Shown: piece by piece, positions 47,818 to 59,470 of the stretch | Layout of the letters: each line of letters begins with the position of its first letter | Position numbering within the stretch: position 1 is the stretch's first letter | Source: Sipunculus nudus | Lineage: Eukaryota; Annelida; Sipuncula; Golfingiida; Sipunculidae | Direction: 5' to 3' | DNA: 64,000 nucleotides | NCBI GenBank assembly: GCA_026874595.1 | Contig: CM049307.1 | Span: 34,392,862-34,456,861, forward strand | Notes under the pieces: generated by a model | The model's database searches: none | Told to the model about the DNA's origin: nothing | What the model saw: the letters and a program-made list of their open reading frames with translations, nothing else | Translations under genes and position numbers: made by a program

Positions 47818-50800
47818 GTTTGTTTAGGTGTGTATGTAAAAGAAGATAAATATAATGTTGACATGGATCAGTTGAATTTAAATACAAACTTTTATTAACC
47901 TTGCTTGATTCTCCAGTCTTTCATAAAATTCAATTAATTTTGAAATTAAATGACGAGGTATCTTCATCATAGTGATGTGGACATCATGTTAATGATCAAT
48001 GACATCAATGACTTGATGCCTTCTTCTAGCTAGGATGGCCTTTCAAAGACTGGATCATTATCTAGCTATGACATCATATTCACATCCCACTTTTAAATAT
48101 CCATATCACCACTGTAACACATCACACTGCATGTTCTGTGTTAATTTAAAGTCATATCATATTTGGTATCATGCCTGCCACCACTACAGACAACTAATAA
48201 ATGGGCATGATATCTAAATTAAAGATTCCCCCCCCCCCAGAGTCTCAAGAAACTAGGTCATATAATCATTTAGAAAAATGTTGGCATGCATGAAATGTAA
48301 TGAGGCATTCATTCCACTGATGAATATGGCTGTCACAACAAAAGGTATATTTTTATGACATGTTCCAGTGTGTTTGATAAAAAAGCTACTTTCAGGCTTC
48401 AATATCTGACAGGTATCTTTTTTGTAATTACTAAATGGGAAAAGGCTTTTCATATAATAGTTAATACATTAAATCTCTTTGTGCCTGTGGTAATGCAATA
48501 TGGGAAAGTCTTAGAACTGGTCCAGGTCAGTGTTGGAATTCATTCTTGTCATGTCTGTCATCCAAACAAATATCTCCCCACTTGAAGTGTAACTAATCAC
48601 CGCCACATCTCACTCAATTAATGAAAGTTTTGGTTAAATGTCAGATAGTCACAAATGTTTCATAATATATGGAAAATTACATATAAAAATGGTTTCCCTG
48701 CATTCAAAAGGCCAAGCAGCTATATAGTATATATGGTGGAGCACATTCAGGTTTGAAAGTGTTTTTTTATATTGTTGATTTACATTAAAGGAAAGGAAAT
48801 AGTCTGAAATTCTAACAAACTGTATACATTTATTACTTTTAGAAAGATATGCAACAGGTCACATTAATTCTCATACTATAGTAACACCCAGTTGTGCTGA
48901 AGCAGAAAGGACTACCAGGTATTTTTTTTATATATATTCCATACCTGAACACTCCGTTCTAGGGCAAAAAAATGGATTATCCAGCACCATGTGTCAATTT
49001 TGACCCATACATCAAAAATAAATTTTTTTTTCAGTAGAAATGTTCCAATTTCAAACTCCTGCCACTTGGACATTTCTCTAATGAAAATAAAACAATAAAA
49101 TTTCGATGATATTTCATTCTCTTATTACCATGTTGACCCCTGATCATATTAAATTTTATCCAAAGAAAATTCCCCCTCCCTCACTGATAAATTTGAAACT
49201 GAAAAAAAAGTGCCAGAGAACTATTCTTTCTTTTGGCCGTGCCTTGTCAAATATTTTATATTTGATATAAGTTTTGTAATATGTCAAAAGTTGCTTCACG
49301 AATCTGTGGTGTGCCTTTACACAAAAAAAAAGAAATATTTTCCAGATCCAGATCCATACGAAAAGACAGGGATATCAATTTGTTTGTTTGTACATCATCT
49401 TCACCAGTTGGAAATTTCCACTTATGCTGACATCTAGTGGATAAAATTAGTACAATAATGAAAGGTTGTCACTGAGGCAAAGGGACAGTTAATTAAACTT
49501 AGGTGGCAGTATGAATAAAAGTTCAGCAAATAAGAATAATTAATGCTTTTAATAAATGTTTGCTTTCTGTGTTAGATTATATCAGGATAATTAAGGAGAT
49601 TTTAAAAGTTAGAGAATGTCCTTGACTTCAAAAGCAAGCTGTATATTGTTAAATGCAGAACCCAGACCAATGCAGACACTCACATAAATACTGGAAAGTA
49701 GTGATTACTACTGAACTTGCTACACTGACATATTAAACGATTATTATAAAATAAAAATTGTTTAAATATATCTAGTACAGGTTTTGACTGTGCTCATCAG
49801 TATCAAATAGTACCAGATTAGAGAAATTAGTTGAACTTAAAACTCCTGAAAAAGAATAAGGTTTCCAACATACTAAAAATGTTTAAAGCATTGATGGAAA
49901 TTTTAGTATCTTATGTTAAACCTGAATAATAGTATAAAATATACATTGTGGAAAAATGCACATTTAAATTTCATTTGTATCACCTAAACAATAGGACTCT
50001 GTAACAGCTAGTGGTACAAAACACGTTGTTGCCATGGTCGTCCATAGTAACTAGCATTCGACATCGAAGAGTATCAATTGTGTACCACCTGTTTCTATGA
50101 CTGGTTGCTGCTTCTCCATAACGGACATATACAAACTGAAAATCCTCTTAATTCTGTAAATCATTAACTCTTTGTGTGTTCCTAAATACCCATACAAAAA
50201 ACCCCTTTCTGCCAAAACAGAAATCAATTCCACAGAACTTGAATGTTTTAGTCTCATTACTACCATCAAAGACAAAGACTAGGTGTATAGTCAATAATAT
50301 ACCAATGGTATCCAATGGATGAAACAGAATAAACAAATGCCCGTTGACAATGAGTTCATGAAAAACTATGCCAAGTACTCAAAGCTTTATTACGACAACC
50401 AAAATGTCAATCAATACTTTGTAACATTTAGCATTTAACAGAGACACAGCCGGGAAACATTGATGTACAATGCTGTTTCCTTTGACCCACTGTTACCTGT
50501 GTTTGTGAATATAGATCTTCCTCTGTTTTGTGGACATTAAACTGCCACACTGACCTGTGAAGTTTGTCATTTATGACAAATCATCAATTATTTACCATTC
50601 TCACCTTGGTAATGAAGTTTTTTCAGTCATTTATTAGGTCTTCATTTAAGGGAATCTCCTGTTTTCATTCAACTGCCCATTTTGATGATAAAGGGCTTAA
50701 TTATTTTCTTTTATTTTTTTTGTGAGAGATAATGATATATCATTTGGTCTTCAGTCATCTGAACTTCAAAATTCAAATTATGCAGATATGTCATATTCTA

Positions 50801-51541
50801 GTAGTGTATTTTTGTCTTCAAGAGAATTTTTTCCTTTGGTTTTGAACAAGTTTATCTTTCCATAGGGAGTATGTACTACCAACAAATAATAAAACGTTAA
50901 AACTTGGAGTCCTGCTGTATTACTTAACAACAACTACACATCACATGAATTGACACAGAGTTCTTCACTTACTATGTTATATTTGGGTTTATGTCACTAC
51001 ATCACCGGAAGCAGGTCAGTTGGCCTAAAATTGTATTTTGTATGGTAAAGGTCCATTTAGTCATAAAATTTGTGGTGACCAGAGACCTAGATTAGTTCCT
51101 GCACATTAAAAATTATTTTTAAAAAATCCAGAATCACAAGTAACTTGAAATAATTACAAAAAAAAAAAAAAAGAAGAAATTTCTGTGTTTATTCCAGTTT
51201 TGAACTATGGCTTCCACTTTTGATGTAAATATTTTTATCTGTGAAACTGGACAGAAAACTTGATGTATCCCATTGCTATGAGAAAGAACAGTTTATTCTT
51301 GAAAAAGAATAATCATTAGTAATTCATTTTTCATAAATTTTCAATAAATCACATTTCTGAACTGTACATGAAACAGCCATCATGCATGATTTTTGCTTTT
51401 TGTTGCTGCTGTACCATATGCAAAGAAATATGGTTTATTACCTCACTTATAAATAAATTCTACAAATTCCAATAATGCTGGCAGTATATGTAATGCAATT
51501 AAAATGTGATAATATTTTAAAATTATACAAATGACAATAAA

Positions 51542-54500
51542 AACAAGTGACCAATGGGTCACGGCTCTCAGCTGTTTTATATGATGAAAAAAAAATGATT
51601 TGGAAATGAGGCACATGCTTGTTTTTTGTGGTAATATATATAAGCTGTATTATGAGTAGTTAGTGTTTAGCTTATGTATGATTTTGATAGTATCTTTGGA
51701 GACAGGAAAGAGGATTGATTTCATTTATTTTATTAACAAATGGAGTGCTATTGTCACACAGATTTTGACTTGGCCATATAACTTATAAGCAGCACTTTTA
51801 ATATAAGAGTTTAACTATTTATTAAAATTAAATAACAAATATTGTGCCAAATATAATTTTTATTAAAAATAATAAGAGAATCATATGATTTTTTTAATGA
51901 AATATAACTGAAATGATTATTAAAATAATATTAAAGAATATATTCATAAATGCATTCATGAATACATTTTGAAAGTATTTGCACTGGTATTCAAATACTT
52001 TCATTTTTACCTGAATTCCTATATTTATACAAGAAATTTTATATTGAGTACATATTCATATTCAAATACATTTGCAATGTATTTGCACCATGTTTGGTAT
52101 TTATTCAGTTTTAGCAAAACAATTATGTTGAGAATCCAGAATATACAAAATTCACTAATTTAAATAATGATCATAAGTACCTGGTTTTATGGCTTTTATT
52201 TATGTTAAAAAAAATAAAGGTAATATATTCACTTTGGACTACTTTCACATCAATCTACACACTAGACACAGTAGGAATCTAGATTAATATTATCAACTGC
52301 ATCTTTGTCTATCATTAATTTTCTTTACATGATCCCTAATGATTAGTAATAAATAACATGACTTATTTTTAATCATTAAAATTGAACTGAAAAATACCAT
52401 AGGTGACTGCATGGTGTAATTTGGAATATGTGACATTCTATCCATCCATACAAGATTCTTAAATCATCAGTAACTGGAAGTTAATTTCCTGTTACTCATC
52501 AACTAACATTCCTTTTCTACTAATTTTTCTTTAAATTGTTATTGAAAACCAATAAAAATTTATTAATATATTATTTATTGTTATGTTGTTGGTCAAAACA
52601 ACTACTAGATGAGTTGGGTTGGACACCAGGATCAACTGTGGCTGGCCATAAGCTGCCTGGCTGCTCCAGTGTATGCCTCGCCTCAAGCCTGCATAATTTG
52701 CTGAAAGGTCAATAAGGTCAACATACAGGTGACTGAAGATGGGCTGGGGAGAGCCTGGGTCTGACATGGTCTCATAAAAATATTAATAAAAGCTACAATT
52801 TTTGGCCAATTTCTTTAAGCTTTCTAAACTAAAAAGCTGAAATCCTTATGTGTGCATGATATGAAATTATATCAACAGTGCTCACAGGAAACAAACGTGC
52901 CATGGTCAAAGTTGGGCAAAATTTAAGGTACTAATTTTATATTTACACTAATAACTTATAAAAATTGAAAAATTCAGAACTAATTTTGGGTATTCAGTTG
53001 AATCTTGATTAAATAATGTTACATCCCTGACAAAAAATCTCTAGCTTCAGCAATCCTCTTGCTAAGGGAGTAAATATATTTCTTGATTTTTTACAAAGTG
53101 CATTATGTTTTGGCCCATAACTTAAAAACTATATGCTATACTGACATCATTTTTGGCATTTGCATAGTGAATGTATAGAAAAATATGTATATTATATATG
53201 ATCAAAGTAAGATCAGTGGTTTTGACATTAGGCAGTCTTGAAGTGTAACAATGGGTTTTAAATGGAAAAATTAAGTTTTTCATTAATATCTCGAAGGAAT
53301 GAAGTAGTGATGGGCCGATCATCGAGTTTTATCAAAAGTCAGTCAGTTTGCTGCCACTTTCAAGCCGTCAATTACCAAAGGCAACTATCGATTACACCAT
53401 AATAATGATTTTCTTACTAGAATGCCTTTATGTTATAGGCAAAAAGTATTCTTCCATTTTTTACCACATTCTGTGCTTCATATAATGAGTCTTTGTTCCC
53501 AAATAACGTCCGTATGTAACTGAGTATGATATGGTAGATGTGAGAGCAGGGGATTTATTAACTGATTATCTGTGAACTTGTAGGGAGCTGCAGAATAAGC
53601 GGAGAGTTTTCTAACGAGATGTACATTGCAAAATATGGGAGGGATGGTCTAAAAATACTCCATAAATTCTCCAGGTCTATGCCAATTTTGCGAGATTCTG
53701 TTAGAAATAATCTATTTAACCAATGCCAGGTACTGTTTAGATCGCCCTAAAAAAAATCCTTTGTTGGGGCTACCTGGCCGGTCAAGTATTTTGATTTCGG
53801 CAGGAATTTTTTTGGACTAGTCTGCAATTTTCTTTTGGATGATATGCCCCTAGCGCTCCTGGGCCTGTAAAATCTGCCTTCATGTGCTAGAAAAACAGCC
53901 CCTCTTTAGGCCTAACATTCTTAGATGCTCTAAATTCCAATAATTAAAGATATTACCCGACGTTGCCGATCGCTTAATTTTATCCTTAAAATTAGTCTGA
54001 TTGTGTCTTTATACGGGGGAGGATCGTTACACTCATGCTCGAGAGGAGAATACCTGCCAGGGAAACGCAGGTACAGTTTCACAGATAATTGCATATTTCT
54101 TTAATAATTGCATATATTTGTCTGAACCGATTAATAATCGATCATTAATCGGTTTGAGCAAACCGATGATCGATTATGAAAAAGGAACCGACTCCCACCA
54201 CTAGAATTAAGTCCTAGTGACCAAATTCTTGGCATGGTAGGGGATTTTGGAGACATCTAACTGTATGCCAAATTTTAGGAACTGAGAGCTGAAGCTGGGG
54301 AGCTGAGCTAGCTTTATGTAAACAATATGTGACATGGTGCTTAAAAACTTGAATAAAATCTACAGTTTTTGATCAACTGGTTTCCAATTTTTAGGGTAAA
54401 CAGATGAAATGCTTACAAAAACATGCTGTGAAAATTAAATCCACAGCAGTTACAGGAAAAAACGTGCCATGGTCAAAGTTGGGCAAAATTCAAGGTACCA

Positions 54501-55053
54501 ATTATTTAATTTTGCTAATATTTTAAAAAATTATTAAAAGATTTGGATCTAATTTTGGGTATATAATTTAATTTTGATTAATTAAACTTATATTACTGGA
54601 AAAAAGTCCTTAGCTTTAACATGTTTCGTGTTAAGTGATCAAATATCTTTCCTGATTTTTTTACAAAATGCATTATGTTTGGGCCCATAACTTTTTTAAA
54701 TTATATAATACAGACCTAATTTCTGGCATGTACATAGGAACTATATAGAGAAATGTTTATGGTAAATATGAGGAAAAACAGATAAGTGGTTTTGATATTA
54801 GGCAGTCCTGAAGTGTGAAAATACGTTTTTAATAAAAAATTGAGGTTTTTCCTTAATTTCTCAAAGGAATGAAGTCGCAAAGACCCAGTTTTCGGCTTGG
54901 TAGGAGATCTTGGGGACATCTAACATTATGCTTAATTTTGGATTCCTTGGTCTTACAGTTTCAAAACGTGCCACATCTACAGACGGACGGACAGATGATG
55001 GACAATGGGCCACGACTACAGCTCAGATGACTTATATTCAGCTGAGCTAAAAA
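51542..55053 (+). mobile_element. Dispersed CAAG...CTAAAA family, copy D (duplicated, with insert)
   Basis: 5' end AACAAGTGACCAATGGGTCAC with GGCTCTCAGCTG; 3' end GACTACAGCTCAGATGAC ... CAGCTGAGCTAAAAA at 55014-55053. The inner part contains two successive versions of the same roughly 750 bp segment (52774-53304 continued at 54204-54289, and 54290-55050): ACGTGCCATGGTCAAAGTTG recurs at about 52897 and 54465. A hAT-like element (53305-54203) interrupts the first version. Confidence 0.72.
53305..54203. mobile_element. hAT-like non-autonomous transposon, 899 bp
   Basis: Left end TAGTGATGGGCCGATCATCG, right end complement TAGTGGTGGGAGTCGGTTCC, typical of hAT termini. Flanks GAATGAAG (53297-53304) and GAATTAAG (54204-54211) agree at 7 of 8, the hAT duplication length. 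Subterminal ATCGAT-rich palindromes lie at 54128-54175. It is inserted inside copy D of the dispersed family, so it is younger. No transposase is readable. Confidence 0.87.
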
Positions 55054-56450
55054 CTTAAAGAATATATGATTTTACACTCATATATACCTGAAGTATTTTT
55101 TCCATTCAACTGCAGTAAGAAAACAAAACACCTCGTGTTTATACAAATGTGTCTTAGTAAAGACCTGTATGAACAAACCAAGTTCAAGACTGATGTCATT
55201 TTATGACAATACCTAACTTTCTAGGAGGAATCACTATCTGGTTCATATAAATTCTGAATAAACACACTGAAAGGAAATTATTCTTAGCCAGTGTCAAGTG
55301 GACACTCAACCAAGAGGTGATGACAGTAAAATAACACGATCATAAGATCAGACCAAAATGACCGTGTTATTAAAGTACATTTGGCATTTATTACTTTGTG
55401 CTACAAATATATTTATGTTCCCTAATATTCTGTTCAGTGAACAATATGGGATTTTTACTCCTTTCACATGAATGAGTTTCAAAATAATTTGTATTATGTG
55501 GATAATTTTTAACATAACTTCTGTAAATACTGGCATAGGTCAATTAAAATAAATATGTACAATTATATTATAATTTAAGTTTGTAAAATATTGATGAAAT
55601 ATTACGTGCCTGACTCTAGGTACTGCTATTACACACTGACATATATATATACTCCCCCTTCCATTCATGTTTTACTCTAGTGTTCACTTCTAACCTATAT
55701 TTATTGGTAACTAGCTGATAAACCCGGTATACCGGGCTTATACCGGGGTTTGGGAGATATATTTACTGAGATATTGAATGTTGGCTCATTTTTTATTAAA
55801 AAATTTAAAAGAAAATATAGATTTTTAGTGGGGTACTCTCGGAATAAGATATGTACAAATATTTTTTTTACTGTTGTTTTGTGGCGCTGTGCTCGTGGCA
55901 AAAAGTAAACCCTGGTATGTTTACCTTGAACACCTGGTCAGTGATGGTTTACATTGCGAACCGGAATGAGACGCGGAGGCATACAGTGTTTCGTTGATAT
56001 TTGACTGGTTTCTATTCGTTGAACGTATAAAGAATAGGTTATTGTGAGGAACACATGAAAGGTTAATTATATGTACGTTGCAAGGAAACTGTTCCTGAAG
56101 AAGGAAACAGAAATGCAGTGGGTCAGTATCCCATTTTCAGCCACCGCAACCTTTTTTTTCATGGTATCAGACAAATTTTGAGGCCTGAAACCCCGCCACC
56201 ACCCCAGCCCTGTTCCTGAAATTTGGAGATTGATTTAGGTTTTGTCATTAATCCTCCTGGGTTGAACTCTCAATTTCATAAAGCGAGGAACAGTGTTTTT
56301 CTCTTTTACTGACCACGCAAGTGGGTCAAATCCCTCATTGAAAGCAAGCGTTATTCATATGAACAATAGTCCTTAGTGTTAGAAGTTAAGTGACCACGAC
56401 GCACGCATTCCGGTTATTGCCGAAGGCAGTTCGGCTGTGCTAAGTAAAAA

Positions 56451-58270
56451 CAAGGGACCTATGGGTCACTGTGCTCAGCTGACGTTAACCTTGAAGGTAA
56501 AAATCTAAAATAATATCAAATGGAGATAAAGTGTAAGAGGAAGAGTTAATAAAGGCCATGGTTGGTTTATATGATTGGTTTGTATTGATGAGCAAGAAAT
56601 TGTTGCAAAAAATATTTTGTGACCTGACCATGTGTTTCCTAATGTTGAAACTAAAGCATGTGAGCAGTTTGTGAACAAATGATCTGTACTATTACCATGA
56701 TCATTAGTTGGTTTTTCAATTAACTGTTGACATTTCAGTAGTTTACACATTTGTTCAATTGAATCTTTTTTTTGTATAATATATATTATTAAATATATAT
56801 GTATTTTTTTTATGAAATGTATACAGTTGAAATATAGCTAATTAACAACATAAAACAGGGCAAACAAAGCCTGATCTCAAATTCTGCTGAGGCAGGAAAA
56901 TAATGAACAAATGTTTGTATTAAATCCTCATTTTTTTATCACATCAATTATTTTCTAATTTAAGTTTTTATTTCTATACATTTCCAATTTAACATATATA
57001 TCTGAATATAAAAGTTGATTCATAATTCTCAATTGCATCATCATAAATCTCAATCTTGTCAGATAACACCACATCATGCATACAAATGTTTATTTATTTT
57101 TTACCACAAAAATATGTCTTTTAAATCTGCAAAACAATAAATATCTAAAAATAATACTTGATTTAGATTTCACAATTCTTAATTGTGTCTTTATTTATCC
57201 ATAATGTGCTTCATATTTTATAAAAATTTAAGCATACTGATGGGTTAAATTATATTTGTTAAAATCATTTAAAAGAAAATTGATTTCTTTAAAAATGCTA
57301 CATTACACAACATTGCATCTTCTGGATTACACCTTGAATTATTTTTTCAAGGAAAGTTTTTGCATATAGGAGTGGAAACAGCATTACAATTAAGGAGATA
57401 CAGTGAAAACAATAACAATTACTGCATAACACTTGGTGGGTTGGGTTTGCAGGGGGGGGGGGGGGGTGATTGGGGTGGTGATATGAGAATAACTGTACAC
57501 CTGTCACAGCAGGGGATCTCCCCCAGTGACTGTAACAAATCAGAAACCCCTGGCATAGCTGACTTCCAGTGACCTGGAGTGGGACCCTGCATCTGTAATC
57601 AAAGCAAGTGACAACAGAAAAAAAAATCAATAACTAGCTTAATTTTCAAGCTTTTATTTTCAAATTTCAGATTTAGACAAACTAAATATTTATGTTTACA
57701 TGCTGTGAAAATTAAATCAATAGTGCTTACAGGAAAAAAACGTGCCATGGTCAAAGTTGGGCAAATATGCTAATAACTTAAACATAGTTATATACTTGAG
57801 AAAATAGACTCTAGTTTCAAAATTTTTTCATGTTAAGTGAGTTATTATTTTTCCTGATTTTTTACAAAGTCCATTATGTTTGGGCCCATAACTTAAAGAA
57901 TTTATACTTTACAGACTTAATTTCTGGCATGTTCATAGGAACTATATAGAGGAATATTTATGGTAAATATGAAGAAAAACAGATGAGTGGTTTTGATATT
58001 AGGCAGTCCTGAAGTGTGAAAATAGGATTTTAATAAAAAATTGAGGTTTTTCCTTAATTTCTCAAAGGAACGAAGTCGCAAAGACCCAGTTTTCGGCTTG
58101 GTAGGAGATCTTGGGGACATCTAACATTATGTTGAATTTTGGATTCCTAGGTCTTACGGTTTCAAAACGTGCCACATCTACGGACAGACAGACGGAGGGA
58201 CAGACGGACGGACGACGAACAATGGACCACGACTATAGCTCAGATGACTTATAGTCAGCTGAGCTAAAAA
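56451..58270 (+). mobile_element. Dispersed CAAG...CTAAAA family, copy C (full length)
   Basis: Most complete copy, about 1.82 kb. 5' end CAAGGGACCTATGGGTCAC then GTGCTCAGCTGA; inner TTTACCACAAAAATATG; poly-G at 57451-57464 followed by GGTGGTGATATGAGAATAAC; ACGTGCCATGGTCAAAGTTG; AGACCCAGTTTTCGG; a GGACGGAC tract at 58180-58213; then interleaved stems (58231-58265) and GCTAAAAA. No coding capacity. The ends carry the inverse pair GCTCAGCTGA / TCAGCTGAGC. Confidence 0.8.
58231..58265 (+). other. 3'-terminal interleaved stems (pseudoknot-type)
   Basis: GACTATA (58231-58237) pairs with TATAGTC (58250-58256), and GCTCAG (58238-58243) with CTGAGC (58259-58264). The partners interleave, so they form either an H-type pseudoknot or two mutually exclusive hairpins. 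The same arrangement is intact in copy E (33013-33046). In copy D (55014-55047) the second stem is intact and the first is weakened. Confidence 0.7.
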
Positions 58271-59038
58271 ACCGGAAAAATTACTCAAAATTACATGTAT
58301 ATTAAACATTATTTATTTTCATATCGCCTATGTCACTGCGGGGATAATAACCTTTAAAATGATGTATGGCACAATATTGTACACAACGCGGTTTTAGAGA
58401 ACACTGCGAACAAACGTGAACCGAATTCCTTTTATAAGTATTAGATGGTCATGTATTCTATACATTTCCATTTTGTTTTTTTTTTCATTTAAATTTATTT
58501 TTAAATTTTATTTTAAAACAAATTAATTGTCATCAGTAAATCCAATGTTTATTTTTCATTTAATTTAAATTGAAAATATTATTACACATATGGTTATAGT
58601 TCATTCTTAACATAATTTTCTTCCTTATTTTTCCCCAAGTCCACTGAAGTCTTTAAGCATTTAATAATTACTAGCCTCTTTATTAAAGCAGTAAAAATGA
58701 ATTTATTCCAAATGCTCTGTGTTTAATCAATGCTTTTGCCAATGAACAGCCTCAGGTTCCACAGATGGTGTAAATATTATAAAAATAAACCTGATATTAT
58801 AATGAATAGACAATATTTGTTTTTGCATGATAAGTCTGTTGAACTAGCTGGAGACCATTAAGAGTACACATGGATGGCCTCCTGAGCCCCATACAGGTAG
58901 ACATGCCTGTTCCCAGCCAGGTGAACCAAGTGAATCACAACATTCACCTGGTCCTCAGGCTTAGATGTAAAAATGGTCTACTTCGCACCTGTTTATAAAT
59001 ATAGCTGGTCCACAGAGGTACACCTCCTGGGATCACTA

Positions 59039-59056
59039 CCCCCCCCCCCCCCCCCC
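59039..59056 (+). repeat. Poly-C tract
   Basis: Uninterrupted run of about 18 C. The unrelated shorter run at 48229-48238 is similar. Confidence 0.9.
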
Positions 59057-59401
59057 ACAAACACTCACACCTCCATGTGTAACCCAGCTCTTACCCTTGT
59101 AATTTGTCAAAACAAATAATGTAAGGCAATATAACTTACCGAGTAAACCCAATGTTTATAATAATTATATCAACTGAGCTGACATCAGATCATCATTAAA
59201 CAAAACATTAATGTAAATGTATTTATTTTATGTAGTGTTAAATTTTAACACATATTAGCCTTCATTTGCACTTCACAATTTAGAGCTGAAACACATCTTA
59301 CTTAAATATGTTAATTTTGTTAACTACTCCACCATAGACCAGTCTGTAGCTATACCTCATTGTTTTAAAGCTAAATTTTGATGCAAGTTATGTATATGAA
59401 C

Positions 59402-59470
59402 ACAAGTGACCTAGGACCCATGATGCTCAGATGTATGTGTGTAGTATGTATGTAGTATTAAGGCACTTTG
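59402..59470 (+). mobile_element. Dispersed family 5' end fragment, copy H
   Basis: ACAAGTGACCTAGGACCCATGATGCTCAGATG resembles the family start with a degraded palindrome; no further family sequence recognised. Confidence 0.45.

Larger units (their letters stand above)
55710..58446 (+). repeat. Older repeat split by copy C (tentative)
   Basis: 55710 begins ACTAGCTGATAAACCCGG and has an imperfect inverted pair, AACCCGGTATA / TATACCGGGGTT. 58271-58446 ends CCTTTTATAAGTATTAGATG. Repeats with ACTAGCTG...CCCGG starts and TATAAGTATTAGAT ends are widespread in invertebrates, so these two parts may be one element interrupted by 56451-58270. Class unassigned. Confidence 0.4.

Noticed and set aside
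47921-47960. Minus-strand KDW-like codons resembling the DWAGELIS linker of Slo
   Set aside because: The following residues (RIKQG then stop) do not match and there is no acceptor or donor in register.
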